A stretch of DNA of 35,098 nucleotides from Nitrospira sp. SG-bin2 (GCA_002083405.1 LVWT01000008.1:1-35098), one strand, 5' to 3'. Positions 15,694 to 24,316 are shown, counted from the stretch's first letter. Translations and numbers: made by a program. Notes: generated from the sequence alone by a model not told the origin.

Positions 15694-17565
15694 TTGACCC
15701 TCTCCGGAAAGAAATCTGCCGGTCGAATCCGGTATGCCGCCTGCCTATCCCTCATCGGATGCGCCGCGCTTATGATTGCCGGATGCACCCGCCACCTCCA
15801 ATTTCCCCCGATGGGAGACCCGCTGCCGTCTGCGGTAAAACTGGTGTTGCCTCCCACGCTCAAGGAGCAGTCGCTTCGCTATACCGATTCGTGCGGACAG
15901 CCTGAAGAAATCCCGTTCGGCCGCCAAGTCGAGGAGGCGTTGACCGAAGGTGCCCATCGAACCTTCCAAACGGTGATCTATGAAGGCATGCCAAACAAGA
16001 CCGCAACCCCGGATCATGTAGTGAAAATCGATTTTCTCGACTGGTCGTTCGATCTCAACAAAGATGCGCTGTATGACCGGGCTCCCGCCACCTTGCAGAT
16101 GAATGCAATGGCGCGGGTCTATGACAAGGCCGGCGTCTTACTGCGGGAAACCGAAATCAAAGTCTCCCGTCGTGAGCGGCTGCGACTCGAACAACTCGCC
16201 AAAAATTGCGATTACATCATCGATCCTTTCCTTCGCGATACGGTCATCGAGTTCGCGTCGAAAACCTTCCTGGACACGAGAGTCGCACTCGGAGAACCGC
16301 CTCCCTCTCCTCCAGCAGCCCAGGCCTTCCCGTCAGATCCACCGGTGCTTCCATCCAAGAGTTCCCCTTCCTCGCCGACGGAAACGCTCTCGACATCGAA
16401 ACTTCAGTTCAAAGCCCTGCTGCTCGACGAGAACAGCAACTTGATTTTGGAAGGCGGCGAGCATGTGCGCGTGCGGGTGGACATCATCAACACCGGCATG
16501 AATCCGATTCAGAATGCCTCGGCCACACTGACGGGCACACCGTCGATCATCGGGCAATTCCCCGCGACAACCTTGTCGATCCCGCCGCTGCAACCGGGGC
16601 AAACGAAATCCCTGGAGTTCATAGCAACCCTACCTCCGACAACCAGGCCGCAACAGGCCGAGATTCGGGTGGCCGTCACCGAGTCGGGAGGAGCCGTCGC
16701 GCCGCCCCAAACGCTTTCACTGACGATTCAGCCGGCAGGCGCCGGAGCAGACGATGTGGACCAGATTCCCACCCGAAAGCCAGGCTTTCAACAGCCCCAC
16801 GTCTACCTGGTCTCGATCGGAGTCGGTGCCTATCGCGATCCTAAGCTCACGCCCCGCCGCTATGCGGCGATGGATGCGGAGACGGTGGCCAACTACTTCC
16901 AATCGCTCGGCGGCCTCCCCCCTTCCAACGTCAAACTGCTGCAAAACTCGAAGGCGCTCCATACCGACATCGACGACGTGTTGTTCGACTGGCTCCCGCT
17001 TCATATGGCTGAGAACGCTGCCGTAATCATCTATTTTTCCGGACAGGCATTAGTCACGCCAACCGGCGACGTGCTCTTGGCCCCCTACGACGGAAGCCTC
17101 GCCGCAACGGCACGGCTCTACCCGTTGAGGGATATCGAGTCGGCTCTCGCCAGGCTCAAGACCAAACAGGCCGTGTTCCTGTTCGACGGCATGGTGTCCA
17201 GGCTTCGCAGGGATGCCAGGGGAAAGATCGCGTCACCCCGCTGGGAACTGGGGAACGGAAATGTAGTCGGGCTGATCGGAGGCAACAACTTTACGAAGGG
17301 ACTGGAAGACGACCAGCATCGCCACGGCCTATTCACCTATTACCTTTTGAAGGGACTGCGAGGAGACGCGGACACAAATCGAGACGGCACAGTCACACTC
17401 GGCGAAACGAGTGCTTATGTGCGCCAGAAAGTTTCGTGGGCGGCAAAAATACAGTTCAACTCAGACCAACATCCTCAAACGTTTCCGCTCCTTAAGCCAG
17501 AGGACACTGCTGCATCTCTTGTGCTCTCCAAACCAGCCTCCATGACCGGCGTGGAAACACCCTAA
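15694..17565 (+). CDS. Lipoprotein with Ig-like domain and a caspase fold lacking catalytic His and Cys
   Basis: About 623 residues from TTG at 15694. The signal peptide ends at lipobox IAGC (Cys31). An N-terminal alpha/beta domain (~40-205) has no recognised family. A Pro/Ser linker leads to an Ig-like CARDB/NEW3-type domain (~230-355). The C-terminal ~250 residues follow the bacterial C14 caspase pattern, from VYLVSIGVGAYRD to IIYFSGQA, AVFLFDGM and a canonical EF-hand loop at 560-571 (DTNRDGTVTLGE). Active members have YFSGHG and DAC; here His is Gln451 and Cys is Met500, so it should be a pseudo-enzyme. A longer frame to 15391 is open, but lies upstream of the promoter-like block and antisense to htrA. 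Role unknown; calcium-dependent binding or scaffolding is possible. Confidence 0.75.
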   Translation: MTLSGKKSAGRIRYAACLSLIGCAALMIAGCTRHLQFPPMGDPLPSAVKLVLPPTLKEQSLRYTDSCGQPEEIPFGRQVEEALTEGAHRTFQTVIYEGMPNKTATPDHVVKIDFLDWSFDLNKDALYDRAPATLQMNAMARVYDKAGVLLRETEIKVSRRERLRLEQLAKNCDYIIDPFLRDTVIEFASKTFLDTRVALGEPPPSPPAAQAFPSDPPVLPSKSSPSSPTETLSTSKLQFKALLLDENSNLILEGGEHVRVRVDIINTGMNPIQNASATLTGTPSIIGQFPATTLSIPPLQPGQTKSLEFIATLPPTTRPQQAEIRVAVTESGGAVAPPQTLSLTIQPAGAGADDVDQIPTRKPGFQQPHVYLVSIGVGAYRDPKLTPRRYAAMDAETVANYFQSLGGLPPSNVKLLQNSKALHTDIDDVLFDWLPLHMAENAAVIIYFSGQALVTPTGDVLLAPYDGSLAATARLYPLRDIESALARLKTKQAVFLFDGMVSRLRRDARGKIASPRWELGNGNVVGLIGGNNFTKGLEDDQHRHGLFTYYLLKGLRGDADTNRDGTVTLGETSAYVRQKVSWAAKIQFNSDQHPQTFPLLKPEDTAASLVLSKPASMTGVETP

Positions 17566-17678
17566 CCTCCATGAGATCATGACAGTTCGCACGTCAAGAA
17601 TTGGACCTGGGTTCAAGTGTAACGTTGCTGCTGGAGAAATTCAGAAGGTCCCCGTGTTGTCTGCCAGTGGATAGCCAG

Positions 17679-17707
17679 TTGCTTTTGCATTATATGTCCA
17701 GTACGGT
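17679..17707 (+). promoter_or_regulatory. Promoter-like block of the short paralogue
   Basis: TTGCTT (17679-17684), 17-base spacer, TACGGT (17702-17707). It matches the block before the longer gene (15626-15654) and ends 29 bases before the GTG at 17737, compared with 39 in the longer gene. This suggests the paralogue is transcribed from its own promoter and not only by read-through. Confidence 0.5.
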
Positions 17708-17736
17708 GGCGTGAAACTGTCGCAACAGGTTTAGTC

Positions 17737-18393
17737 GTGACCCCTCACAGAACGACACCTTCACTCCGATCATTCTCCGCCGCATATCTGACCCTGGCCG
17801 GATGTACCCTCCTGCTGAGCCCCGGATGCGCCTGGCACCCGGAAGTCCCTCCCAAGGGAGAAGCACTGCCCTCTACGGTCACCCTTGAGGCATCTCCTTC
17901 CATCACCACCTCTGCGTCGCAGTCGAAGCTTCGCTTTAAAGCCCTACTGCTCGACGAGAACGGCAATTTGTTTCTGGAGAGCGGCGAACGGATTCGGGTG
18001 CGCGTCGATGTCGTCAATACCGGCTCGATCCCGATCCAGAATGCCTCGGCCTCCCTCACCGGCACACCGTCGGTCATCGGACAATTCCCGGCGAGAACCC
18101 TGACCATTCCACCGCTGCAACCGGGAGAAACCACGTCGCTGGAGTTCGCGGCAACCTTGCCCTCAAGCCCTCAGCCGCAACAAGTCGAGATCCGTGTGTC
18201 CGTCACCGAAGCCGGGGGAGCCGCTGCACGGCCTCAGGCGCTGCTATTCATCATTCAGCCGGCTGGCGCCGGAGCAGACGGTGTGGATCAGATTCCACCT
18301 CTCGTTTCGGATTTCCACCACCCCCAGTCCTACGTAGTCTCCATGCTCGTCTTATCCAGACTCGCCGCGCTGACCGGCACTGAAACACCCTGA
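17737..18393 (+). CDS. Short lipoprotein, domain-deleted paralogue of the caspase-like gene
   Basis: 218 residues from GTG. The signal peptide has Cys31 (LLLSPGC), aligning with the lipidated Cys31 of the long paralogue; LAGC at 20-23 is a second possible lipobox. The start of the mature region (EVPPKGEALPSTVTLE) matches the long protein, which then jumps straight to the Ig-like domain (SKLRFKALLLDENGNLFLESGERIRVRVD). After PAGAGADGVDQIP it reads YVVSM and then immediately LVLSRLAALTGTETP, the last residues of the long protein. So the unknown N-terminal domain and the whole caspase domain are missing while the frame is kept. It may act as an Ig-only competitor or partner; function unknown. 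Confidence 0.75.
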   Translation: MTPHRTTPSLRSFSAAYLTLAGCTLLLSPGCAWHPEVPPKGEALPSTVTLEASPSITTSASQSKLRFKALLLDENGNLFLESGERIRVRVDVVNTGSIPIQNASASLTGTPSVIGQFPARTLTIPPLQPGETTSLEFAATLPSSPQPQQVEIRVSVTEAGGAAARPQALLFIIQPAGAGADGVDQIPPLVSDFHHPQSYVVSMLVLSRLAALTGTETP

Positions 18394-18765
18394 CCGGCCT
18401 GATTCATTGGCAAAAAAACTCCAAAGTGCACAAAGTGATGTACGCCCCCAGCAGGCACCACACTCTCCAGTCTCTCTTACTCCACCGGTATCCGCAGAGT
18501 CTGTGAAGCGCAGTTACGGATCGGATCGTGAATCGTGCATGGCGCAGAAATAGTGATTCGGCTGTGCCCTCCGGCCTCTGTTGTTCCGGTATCCTCTACA
18601 CGCTCTACCCTGAACTTAATGTCTCGACCCACCCTTCACTCGCACCCCGTCGTCGTTTCACACAAAAAAAGGGTGGGGAGTTGCCTCCCCACCCTGCTCG
18701 ATTTGCACTAATCTCGGCGGGGGGCAATGATGCCCCTCTACCGGCGCTCAGCTTCTTTCGGCTTG
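18394..18765. other. Intergenic region between convergent genes
   Basis: No convincing gene. The open frame at 18528-18791 on the plus strand has no ribosome site or recognisable protein and runs over the terminator and the end of the minus-strand gene. The one clear feature is the terminator at 18671-18694. The remainder shows nothing I can interpret. Confidence 0.6.
18671..18694 (-). terminator. Rho-independent terminator of the repeat-protein gene
   Basis: A perfect 10-bp stem GGGTGGGGAG / CTCCCCACCC with loop TTGC. On the minus strand it is followed by seven T residues. It lies about 70 bases beyond the stop at 18766. It may also stop plus-strand transcription less efficiently. Confidence 0.88.
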
Positions 18766-20556
18766 TTATGGACTCGTCACCTGTAAGTTGAGCTTACCGG
18801 TGGCAGGCGCCATCGGACTAATCGTGATCGTGTAGAGATCCGGGGTTAGCAGTGTCACCGGGTTCAGCGCAAAGCTCGTCTCTGATCTCGTCATCTCCGT
18901 CTGCAAGATGCCGCTTCGGGTATAGAGGCTCACGGTTAAGCCGTTAAACGTATTGCCGGTGACCTTGACCGTGACCTGTTGGTTCCCAGGTCCTGCCAGT
19001 GTATAGCGGGCATTCTGGCCGGCCCGGCTGATTATGACCGGCGTAGGGGCGGTATTGATCGTCACTGAACCCGCGACTTCCGTCGACGGGGTCACGGTAA
19101 TGGCCCCGGTGTGGGTACTGGTTGGATCGACAACAATGGTATAGGTACCGGTGGCTGGCAAGGGGCTCGGTGCTTTCAACCCTCCACCGCCCCGGCCTAC
19201 AGTAGTCGAGGCTAAGACCGTCCCATCCTGGTTGAGAAGTGTGATCGTGCTCGATGTGACCGTGACAGACGAAAACCCTAGATTGACCCATTGTCCGGCC
19301 GCACCGCTAAACGTATAGCGCGCCGTGCTGCCCGGCTTGGTGAAATTGATGGGCACCGGGGGGCCGTCCAACGAGACAGTGCCGATGAGCGGAGACGTGA
19401 GTGTCAGCGCCATGCTACCTGTGTTATAGCCGACCGGATCGACCGCGATCGTGTAAGTTCCCGATGCTGGCAACATCGTCGCCGGATCGAGACTGCCGCC
19501 GCTGGGACCGACCGTCGTCGAAACCAAGGTGGTTCCATCCGGATTCAGCATCGATACGACGCTCGAGGCCGTCGTGACCGAGGTAAGCCCGAGATTCACC
19601 CATTGACCGGCTGTGCCATTGAACGTATAGCGGGCTCGCTGGCCTGGCACGCTCAGGGTCGACGTCACTGATGCTTCATTGATCAAAATGGTGCCGGAAA
19701 TATCCGGAGTATTGTAGAGTGCGAGTGTTGCATGACCAAGATCGACATGCCCTGGATCGATCAGCACGGCATAGGTGCCGGACGTTGGAAGAACCTGTGT
19801 GTCAATCACAGCACCCTGCGATCCAAACGAAGTCGGCGTACCCAGAACGCCTCCATCCGGCTTGAGAATGGAAAGGTACCCGCTTTCGACCGTGACCCCG
19901 CTCAGTTGCAGACTCACCGTCTGGCCGGTGGTGCCGACAAATGTATAACGGGCATTCTGGCCGAACCGTCCAAAAGCAATCGGGACTGCGGCGCCTTGCG
20001 GAGTGATCTCGCCCGTCAATTCAGTCGAAACTGTGACGGTGACATCGCCGGTATAGCTCTCACCCGGACTGATTACGATCGTATAGGTGCCGGACGACGG
20101 AAGTGCCGCCAAATCGAGGCTGCCGCCTTTGGGTGAAAATGACGCAGCCTTCGTGGCCATTGACTCAGGGGCCGGTTTATAGGCCGTCCAATAGTAGTGC
20201 GTCACCGGAGAGGCGACAATGCTCATCAACGCCCCGTCCGGGCCATAAACCGACGCGCGTCCTTGCGTCAGCGTCGCACCGCTAAAGCCGATATTGATTC
20301 TCTGACCGGCCACACCGTCAAATACCATCAAGCCGTTCTTTTTCGGAGTCTTAATCGACGCGGTAACGGGGGGACCATCAACTGTGATGCGGCCTGTATA
20401 TTCGATACTCGCAGCCACGATGCCAGGGGGTGGGGTGATATCGCCAGCATAACTGATATCCGCGACGATACTGGGGAGGAGTCCTACAAACACAATCCCG
20501 AGCGCTGCTGTTGCCGCTCGCGCCCGGCACTTCACCCTCTGCCACAAGCTGCGCAT
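18766..20556 (-). CDS. Secreted protein of five ~105-residue beta repeats (PPC-like)
   Basis: 596 residues. A signal peptide (~1-37, cleavage near SYAGD) is followed by five tandem repeats of about 100-120 residues. Each reads roughly GTVxxxGxPV, PGQxARYTFxGxAGQWVNLGxxxVT, LxPDGTxL, then LPxSGTYTIxVDPxxxxTG. This is the pattern of bacterial pre-peptidase C-terminal (PPC)-like beta-sandwich domains. Repeats 3 and 4 are the most alike, repeats 1 and 5 the most diverged. There is no protease domain, anchor or sorting signal, so it is probably an extracellular or periplasmic adhesive or matrix protein. AGGAG lies seven bases before the ATG. Monocistronic with its own terminator. Function is not known. 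Confidence 0.75.
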   Translation of the reverse strand: MRSLWQRVKCRARAATAALGIVFVGLLPSIVADISYAGDITPPPGIVAASIEYTGRITVDGPPVTASIKTPKKNGLMVFDGVAGQRINIGFSGATLTQGRASVYGPDGALMSIVASPVTHYYWTAYKPAPESMATKAASFSPKGGSLDLAALPSSGTYTIVISPGESYTGDVTVTVSTELTGEITPQGAAVPIAFGRFGQNARYTFVGTTGQTVSLQLSGVTVESGYLSILKPDGGVLGTPTSFGSQGAVIDTQVLPTSGTYAVLIDPGHVDLGHATLALYNTPDISGTILINEASVTSTLSVPGQRARYTFNGTAGQWVNLGLTSVTTASSVVSMLNPDGTTLVSTTVGPSGGSLDPATMLPASGTYTIAVDPVGYNTGSMALTLTSPLIGTVSLDGPPVPINFTKPGSTARYTFSGAAGQWVNLGFSSVTVTSSTITLLNQDGTVLASTTVGRGGGGLKAPSPLPATGTYTIVVDPTSTHTGAITVTPSTEVAGSVTINTAPTPVIISRAGQNARYTLAGPGNQQVTVKVTGNTFNGLTVSLYTRSGILQTEMTRSETSFALNPVTLLTPDLYTITISPMAPATGKLNLQVTSP

Positions 20557-20866
20557 AGTCGCTCTCCTATTCGTTAAGCATGATATCCACCGGTTCCCTC
20601 AACCACCCGCTGGCGTACCCACTGTCATGGATCACGTCCGCACGCGGATCTGTACGGGCGACTCTATACGCTTTTTTCGTACGAGACGCAATCCCTGAAT
20701 GATTGTGCGGGTGGCCATACCGCTCCCCTCATTGGAGGGGGTACCGGCTCAAAGCGTATCAGGATATGGTACCTGTACAGTCACAAACCTTCGCAAAAAC
20801 AGGAAGATCCGGTGAGCGGCAACGCACGGTCTCCGGGAGGCCTCAGTAATTCCGTGGTTCTAAAAA
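20557..20866. other. Upstream region of the repeat-protein gene
   Basis: About 300 bases without a credible gene. A small hairpin CCCCTC-ATTG-GAGGGG lies near 20727-20742 and GGTACC occurs on both sides of it (near 20740 and 20768). This could be a leader fold or binding site. No riboswitch consensus is recognised. Confidence 0.4.
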
Positions 20867-20904
20867 AAAAGAGGGCGAGAAGTTTCCTTCCCACCCTCTT
20901 TTTC
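20867..20904 (-). terminator. Rho-independent terminator of the cytochrome c gene
   Basis: Arms 20871-20882 and 20887-20898 (GAGGGCGAGAAG with CTTCCCACCCTC) pair at 10 of 12 positions and are flanked by A-runs on the left and T-runs on the right. It could work in both directions. It lies just after the stop of the cytochrome at 20925. Confidence 0.8.
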
Positions 20905-20924
20905 AGCCACAAGGCTGGAATCGA

Positions 20925-21371
20925 TTACTCGCCCTTGCAGAAGCTCCGCTCGTAGTTGATGATGTGCCAGGCTTCTTCTTCCGTCACCGCAGCCGGAATC
21001 AAGGACACCATACCGGTGCCCGGGCTGCCGTTCTTGATGACCCACATCAGCTCACCGTCTTTCCGCTTCTTGTGGAACTTGCAGTTGGTGAAATCACGCG
21101 GGCTCGGATTCAGCATGGCGCCGGCAGGACCATTGCCCTTGCCTTCCTTGCCATGGCAATTGAAGCAGGTGCCCTTGCCCTCGTAAAACGCCTTTCCCTT
21201 GGCGATGCTCTCCGGGGTCGCCTCAACCGGATTCTTCACGGCCTTTGCGTCGGCCATCTGTTCCGCCGGAACGCGCGGCTTGGTCGGATCTTTTTCTTCC
21301 GCTCCGACGATTGAGACCGACAACAGCATCAGCGCTGCACTGACTCCCACAAACTTAGACAGATACCCCAT
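20925..21371 (-). CDS. Periplasmic monohaem cytochrome c (class I)
   Basis: 148 residues. The signal peptide ends near SIVGA (residue 24). CFNCH at 69-73 is the single haem site, and Met121 (SPGTGMVSLIP) fits as the sixth ligand. The order KGKAFYEGKGTCFNCHG ... NGPAG ... PRDFTN ... ELMWVIKNGSPGTGM ... EEEAWHIINYERSF is that of small c-type electron carriers. It probably shuttles electrons in the periplasm between membrane complexes or terminal oxidases. ATG at 21371 was preferred (AGGAGG eight bases upstream); GTG at 21374 is equally possible. Monocistronic, closed by the terminator at 20867-20904. Confidence 0.92.
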   Translation of the reverse strand: MGYLSKFVGVSAALMLLSVSIVGAEEKDPTKPRVPAEQMADAKAVKNPVEATPESIAKGKAFYEGKGTCFNCHGKEGKGNGPAGAMLNPSPRDFTNCKFHKKRKDGELMWVIKNGSPGTGMVSLIPAAVTEEEAWHIINYERSFCKGE

Positions 21372-21770
21372 CACTTAATCCTCCTTTATGTTGAACCCAC
21401 CGCACATGATGTCGGCATAATGCCGCTGGCTGAATGATTCGTCTCATAAAAATCAGGCAAAACGGACGGACTATACCAACGCCTTTTAATTCCTGTCAAG
21501 AAATCGTCCTCTGCCCTTTCTCAATCCATCCTTCCACTCGATCATAAGGAAGATCAAACGTCGTGCCAGCGTTTGCAGAATAAGATTCGTGGCAATCCAA
21601 TCACTTACAAATAGGGTACCACACACCGCTTCACTTTCGTGACACCTTTGCGCCTCAGTCCTATCCTCCATGCCTCATGGTTCGAGGCCAATCACCGTGA
21701 CTACCGGAAAAGGCTTAGGGATAATCGGAAGGGAGGAGAGAAACACGAACTTCTGGCACGATGAACCACG
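21372..21770. other. Intergenic region between rodZ and the cytochrome c gene
   Basis: About 400 bases with no supported gene. A small palindrome CGGCAT-T-ATGCCG around 21413-21425 lies in the upstream region of the cytochrome gene. The 61-residue minus-strand frame at 21486-21671 and the plus-strand frame at 21670 have no ribosome site or recognisable domain. No clear terminator for the long rodZ operon is visible. Confidence 0.5.
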
Positions 21771-22688
21771 TTACCGTTTAAGGAGAATTTCCCGCGCGAC
21801 TTTCCCACTGGGGCCGAATGGCTTCTGCGGCTTTCCATTTAATTCAGCTTTGACCCCGCCGGCATTACCAAGCGTCAAGACAAACTGGTCTCGCCCCTTC
21901 CATTGCGCTTTCTCACCAGGACGAAGCAGCGACTCTTGCGGGCTGCCATTGTCGATTTGCACGACGACCCAGCTCAATTCAGTCGCCTCCAAATCCAGCA
22001 CCAGCTGGGTATCCGCCATAGCGCCGGCCGCTTCCAGCGAAATTCCACTCAATGGACCATCCGTCCCAACTGAAACCGCTGATACGGTTTCAGCCTCCGG
22101 TTTCGAAGCGGCAATCGGCGGCGGGGTGGGCTCAGACCGGCGAGCATCCGGCACTGAAGCCGGTGCCACTGCACCTGTCGCATTCGGCTTCGTCGATTCG
22201 GCAGCTGGTTCAGGCTCCTTCGTCGCGGCTGCAACGGGGGGATTCTTAACCGTCTGGGTGCTCTGTTTGGGAAAGGCCGGCTCCGGCTCCGCCCGCTTCA
22301 GCACCGTCGACTGTTCCCGGCTCAAAAGGAAAATCAATGTCAGGACGGCAATGCCGATCGCAACGGCCACCGCTTTTCGATTGGACTGGCGCTTGCGTTC
22401 CTCTTCGGCCTGACGGACTTTGAGCCGTTCCCGTTCATCCTGCTTCTCATAAAAGGTGCCGGCAGACTTGGCAAATCGCTGGATCGCATCTTCCTCATCC
22501 AATCCAAGCGACCGCGCGTACGAACGGACGAATCCACGGGCAAACACCTGATCGGGCAGTTTGGAGAAATTGCCGTCCTCGAGCGCCTTGACGAAGTCGG
22601 ACCGGATCCGTGTCTTCGACGACACCTCATCGACCGTCAGTCCCTTGGTCTCCCGGACTTGCCTGAAAAACTCGCCAACCGACTCCAT
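21771..22688 (-). CDS. rodZ: RodZ-like cell-shape protein (HTH, one membrane segment, DUF4115)
   Basis: 305 residues. The N-terminal HTH_25 domain (1-75) reads GEFFRQVRETKGLTVDEVSSKTRIRSDFVKALEDG. A charged juxtamembrane stretch precedes one membrane span (106-122). A long Pro/Ala-rich periplasmic linker follows, then a C-terminal DUF4115 beta domain (~235-305, LVLDLEATELSWVVVQIDNG). RodZ links MreB filaments to the elongation machinery. No mreB is in the window. AGGGGG precedes the ATG. It starts 10 bp after the TPR lipoprotein and is the last gene of the long operon. Confidence 0.88.
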   Translation of the reverse strand: MESVGEFFRQVRETKGLTVDEVSSKTRIRSDFVKALEDGNFSKLPDQVFARGFVRSYARSLGLDEEDAIQRFAKSAGTFYEKQDERERLKVRQAEEERKRQSNRKAVAVAIGIAVLTLIFLLSREQSTVLKRAEPEPAFPKQSTQTVKNPPVAAATKEPEPAAESTKPNATGAVAPASVPDARRSEPTPPPIAASKPEAETVSAVSVGTDGPLSGISLEAAGAMADTQLVLDLEATELSWVVVQIDNGSPQESLLRPGEKAQWKGRDQFVLTLGNAGGVKAELNGKPQKPFGPSGKVAREILLKR

Positions 22689-22698
22689 AGTCCCCCTG

Positions 22699-23403
22699 CT
22701 ACTTCAGTCGAGCCAATAATTCCGTGGCGGCCGCCGCATATTCCCCGCCCTTATCAACCGTCGTCACCTTTTTCAAGGCTTCACGCGCTTTCTCCGTATA
22801 TCCCAATTTGTAGTACACCCGGCCCAACTCCAACTGAATCATCGCAGGAGGAACGTTCGAAGGACTTACGGTGATGGCATCTTCGAGCGCTTCCATCGAG
22901 CCCTGGAGATCGCCCTGATGGGCCAGCGCACGGCCCAGATGGAACCGGGCCAGATCCGGCGTCGGATAGAGGGGATTCGTCAACGCCTTGCGATAGGACT
23001 TGATCGCCTCATCCCAACGATTCTGGTTGGCGAGAACTTGGCCGAGATAGGTATGGGCTTCCGAATAGTCCTCATCAATATTGATCGCCGCGCGAAACTC
23101 CTCTTCGGCCCGCGATAATTTGCCCTGCAGCGCGTACACATGTCCCAGCGCGTACCGAGAATTTTTGTTGTTCGGATTCAGCTGAACGGATTTCTGGAAT
23201 GAGACGAATGCCTTTTGGCGATCCCCTGAAAGGCTGGCCACACCTTCCTGGTAATAGCCTTCTGATTTCGTGGCCATCTCCTCGCTGGTCGCACAGCCCG
23301 CAAACAAATTCGCCGCTCCGATACAAGCTACCACGCAGCACATTCGTACCACGCGCGCGGCATGCGCAAGACTCGCCTCTTTCACCCGCGTCATTGATGT
23401 CAC
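22699..23403 (-). CDS. TPR-repeat lipoprotein (PilW/PilF-like)
   Basis: 234 residues. The signal peptide ends at lipobox FAGC (about Cys36). About five tetratricopeptide repeats follow, e.g. QKAFVSFQKSVQLNPNNKNSRYALGHVYALQGKLSRAEEEFRAA (given as consecutive TPR helices, residues ~62-105). Such lipoproteins act as scaffolds at the outer membrane; PilF/PilW types assemble type IV pilus secretin, but no pilus gene is seen here. GTG at 23403 overlaps the kinase stop by 4 bp and has GAGGA six bases upstream. It sits between the kinase and rodZ in a tight run. The specific partner is unknown. Confidence 0.82.
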   Translation of the reverse strand: MTSMTRVKEASLAHAARVVRMCCVVACIGAANLFAGCATSEEMATKSEGYYQEGVASLSGDRQKAFVSFQKSVQLNPNNKNSRYALGHVYALQGKLSRAEEEFRAAINIDEDYSEAHTYLGQVLANQNRWDEAIKSYRKALTNPLYPTPDLARFHLGRALAHQGDLQGSMEALEDAITVSPSNVPPAMIQLELGRVYYKLGYTEKAREALKKVTTVDKGGEYAAAATELLARLK

Positions 23404-24314
23404 TGAATATCCTCAAAATGCGTCAGCCGTTTGAATTCCCGGAACCGAGCTTGAACTTCTTTGTAATCCAGGATTCGCAATCGGTCAAGACTAAAGGATT
23501 CTACAGTAAATGACGCCATAACGCTTCCGAAGATAATAGCCTGCTTCATCGCGTCGAGAGACCGGTTCCCCGTCGCCGCTAAATAGCCCAAAAACCCGCC
23601 GGCAAAGGTATCGCCGGCGCCTGTGGGATCGCGCACATCCTCAAGAGGAAAGGCCGGCGCGCCGAACATATGACTCCCGTTGAACATGAGCACTCCGTAC
23701 TCGCCACGCTTGATGATGAGATGCTTGGGCCCGCGGGACAGCACCTGCTTCGCCACCTTGACCAGGTTTGAATCTTGTCCCAGGGCGCGCGCCTCGCCGT
23801 CGTTAATGATGAGCACATCAACCTGCTCAAGCACCTTCCAAAGCGCCTCGCGCTTGCCGTTGATCCAGAAATTCATCGTGTCGCAGGCCACCAGCGACGG
23901 ACGTTCGACTTTCTGAAGCACATCGAGTTGAAGTTCAGGATCGATATTCCCCAGAAACAAAACCTCCGGAGACCGGTACGCATCCGGGATTTTAGGCCGA
24001 AAGGTTTCAAAGACATTGAGTTTGGTGTCCAGCGTATGGGCCTCGTTCAGCTGATGCGTATACTCGCCTTTCCAGCGGAAGGTCGCGCCAGGACGCCGCT
24101 CCAAGCCTGTCACATCGATGCCGCGGCTTTTCAAAAATGCAATATGCTGCTGCGGGAAATCCTCTCCGACAACGGCGATGAGCGCCACAGATGTAAAAAA
24201 ACTGGCCGAGGTCGAGAAATACGTTGCCGACCCGCCAAGCACCTCGGTGCCTTCCCCGAACGGGGTTTTCACCGTATCAAGCGCCACCGACCCCACCACC
24301 AACAATTTCCCCAT
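23400..24314 (-). CDS. PfkB-family sugar/nucleoside kinase
   Basis: 304 residues with the ribokinase fold. An N-terminal GG motif (VLGGSATYFS), INDGEARAL (NxxE-type metal site) and the C-terminal PfkB signature DPTGAGDTFAGG with its catalytic Asp are all intact. ATG at 24314 lies 2 bp after the mtnP stop, so the genes are co-transcribed. The pairing suggests a substrate from methylthioadenosine or nucleoside salvage, such as adenosine or a pentose derivative. The sequence alone does not tell adenosine kinase from other sugar kinases. Confidence 0.85.
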   Translation of the reverse strand: MGKLLVVGSVALDTVKTPFGEGTEVLGGSATYFSTSASFFTSVALIAVVGEDFPQQHIAFLKSRGIDVTGLERRPGATFRWKGEYTHQLNEAHTLDTKLNVFETFRPKIPDAYRSPEVLFLGNIDPELQLDVLQKVERPSLVACDTMNFWINGKREALWKVLEQVDVLIINDGEARALGQDSNLVKVAKQVLSRGPKHLIIKRGEYGVLMFNGSHMFGAPAFPLEDVRDPTGAGDTFAGGFLGYLAATGNRSLDAMKQAIIFGSVMASFTVESFSLDRLRILDYKEVQARFREFKRLTHFEDIQ

Positions 24315-24316
24315 GA

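Noticed and set aside
18766..20556. Periodic similarity considered as a DNA repeat or CRISPR-like array
   Set aside because: The period is ~310 bp, diverged, and explained by tandem protein domains in one frame.
20700..20780. Pieces resembling 5S rRNA (GGTGGCCATA, ATGGTAC)
   Set aside because: Spacing is too short, the rest of 5S is absent and no 16S/23S is nearby; chance similarity.
21486..21671. 61-residue minus-strand frame in the gap after rodZ
   Set aside because: No ribosome site, domain or coding character; left as non-coding.
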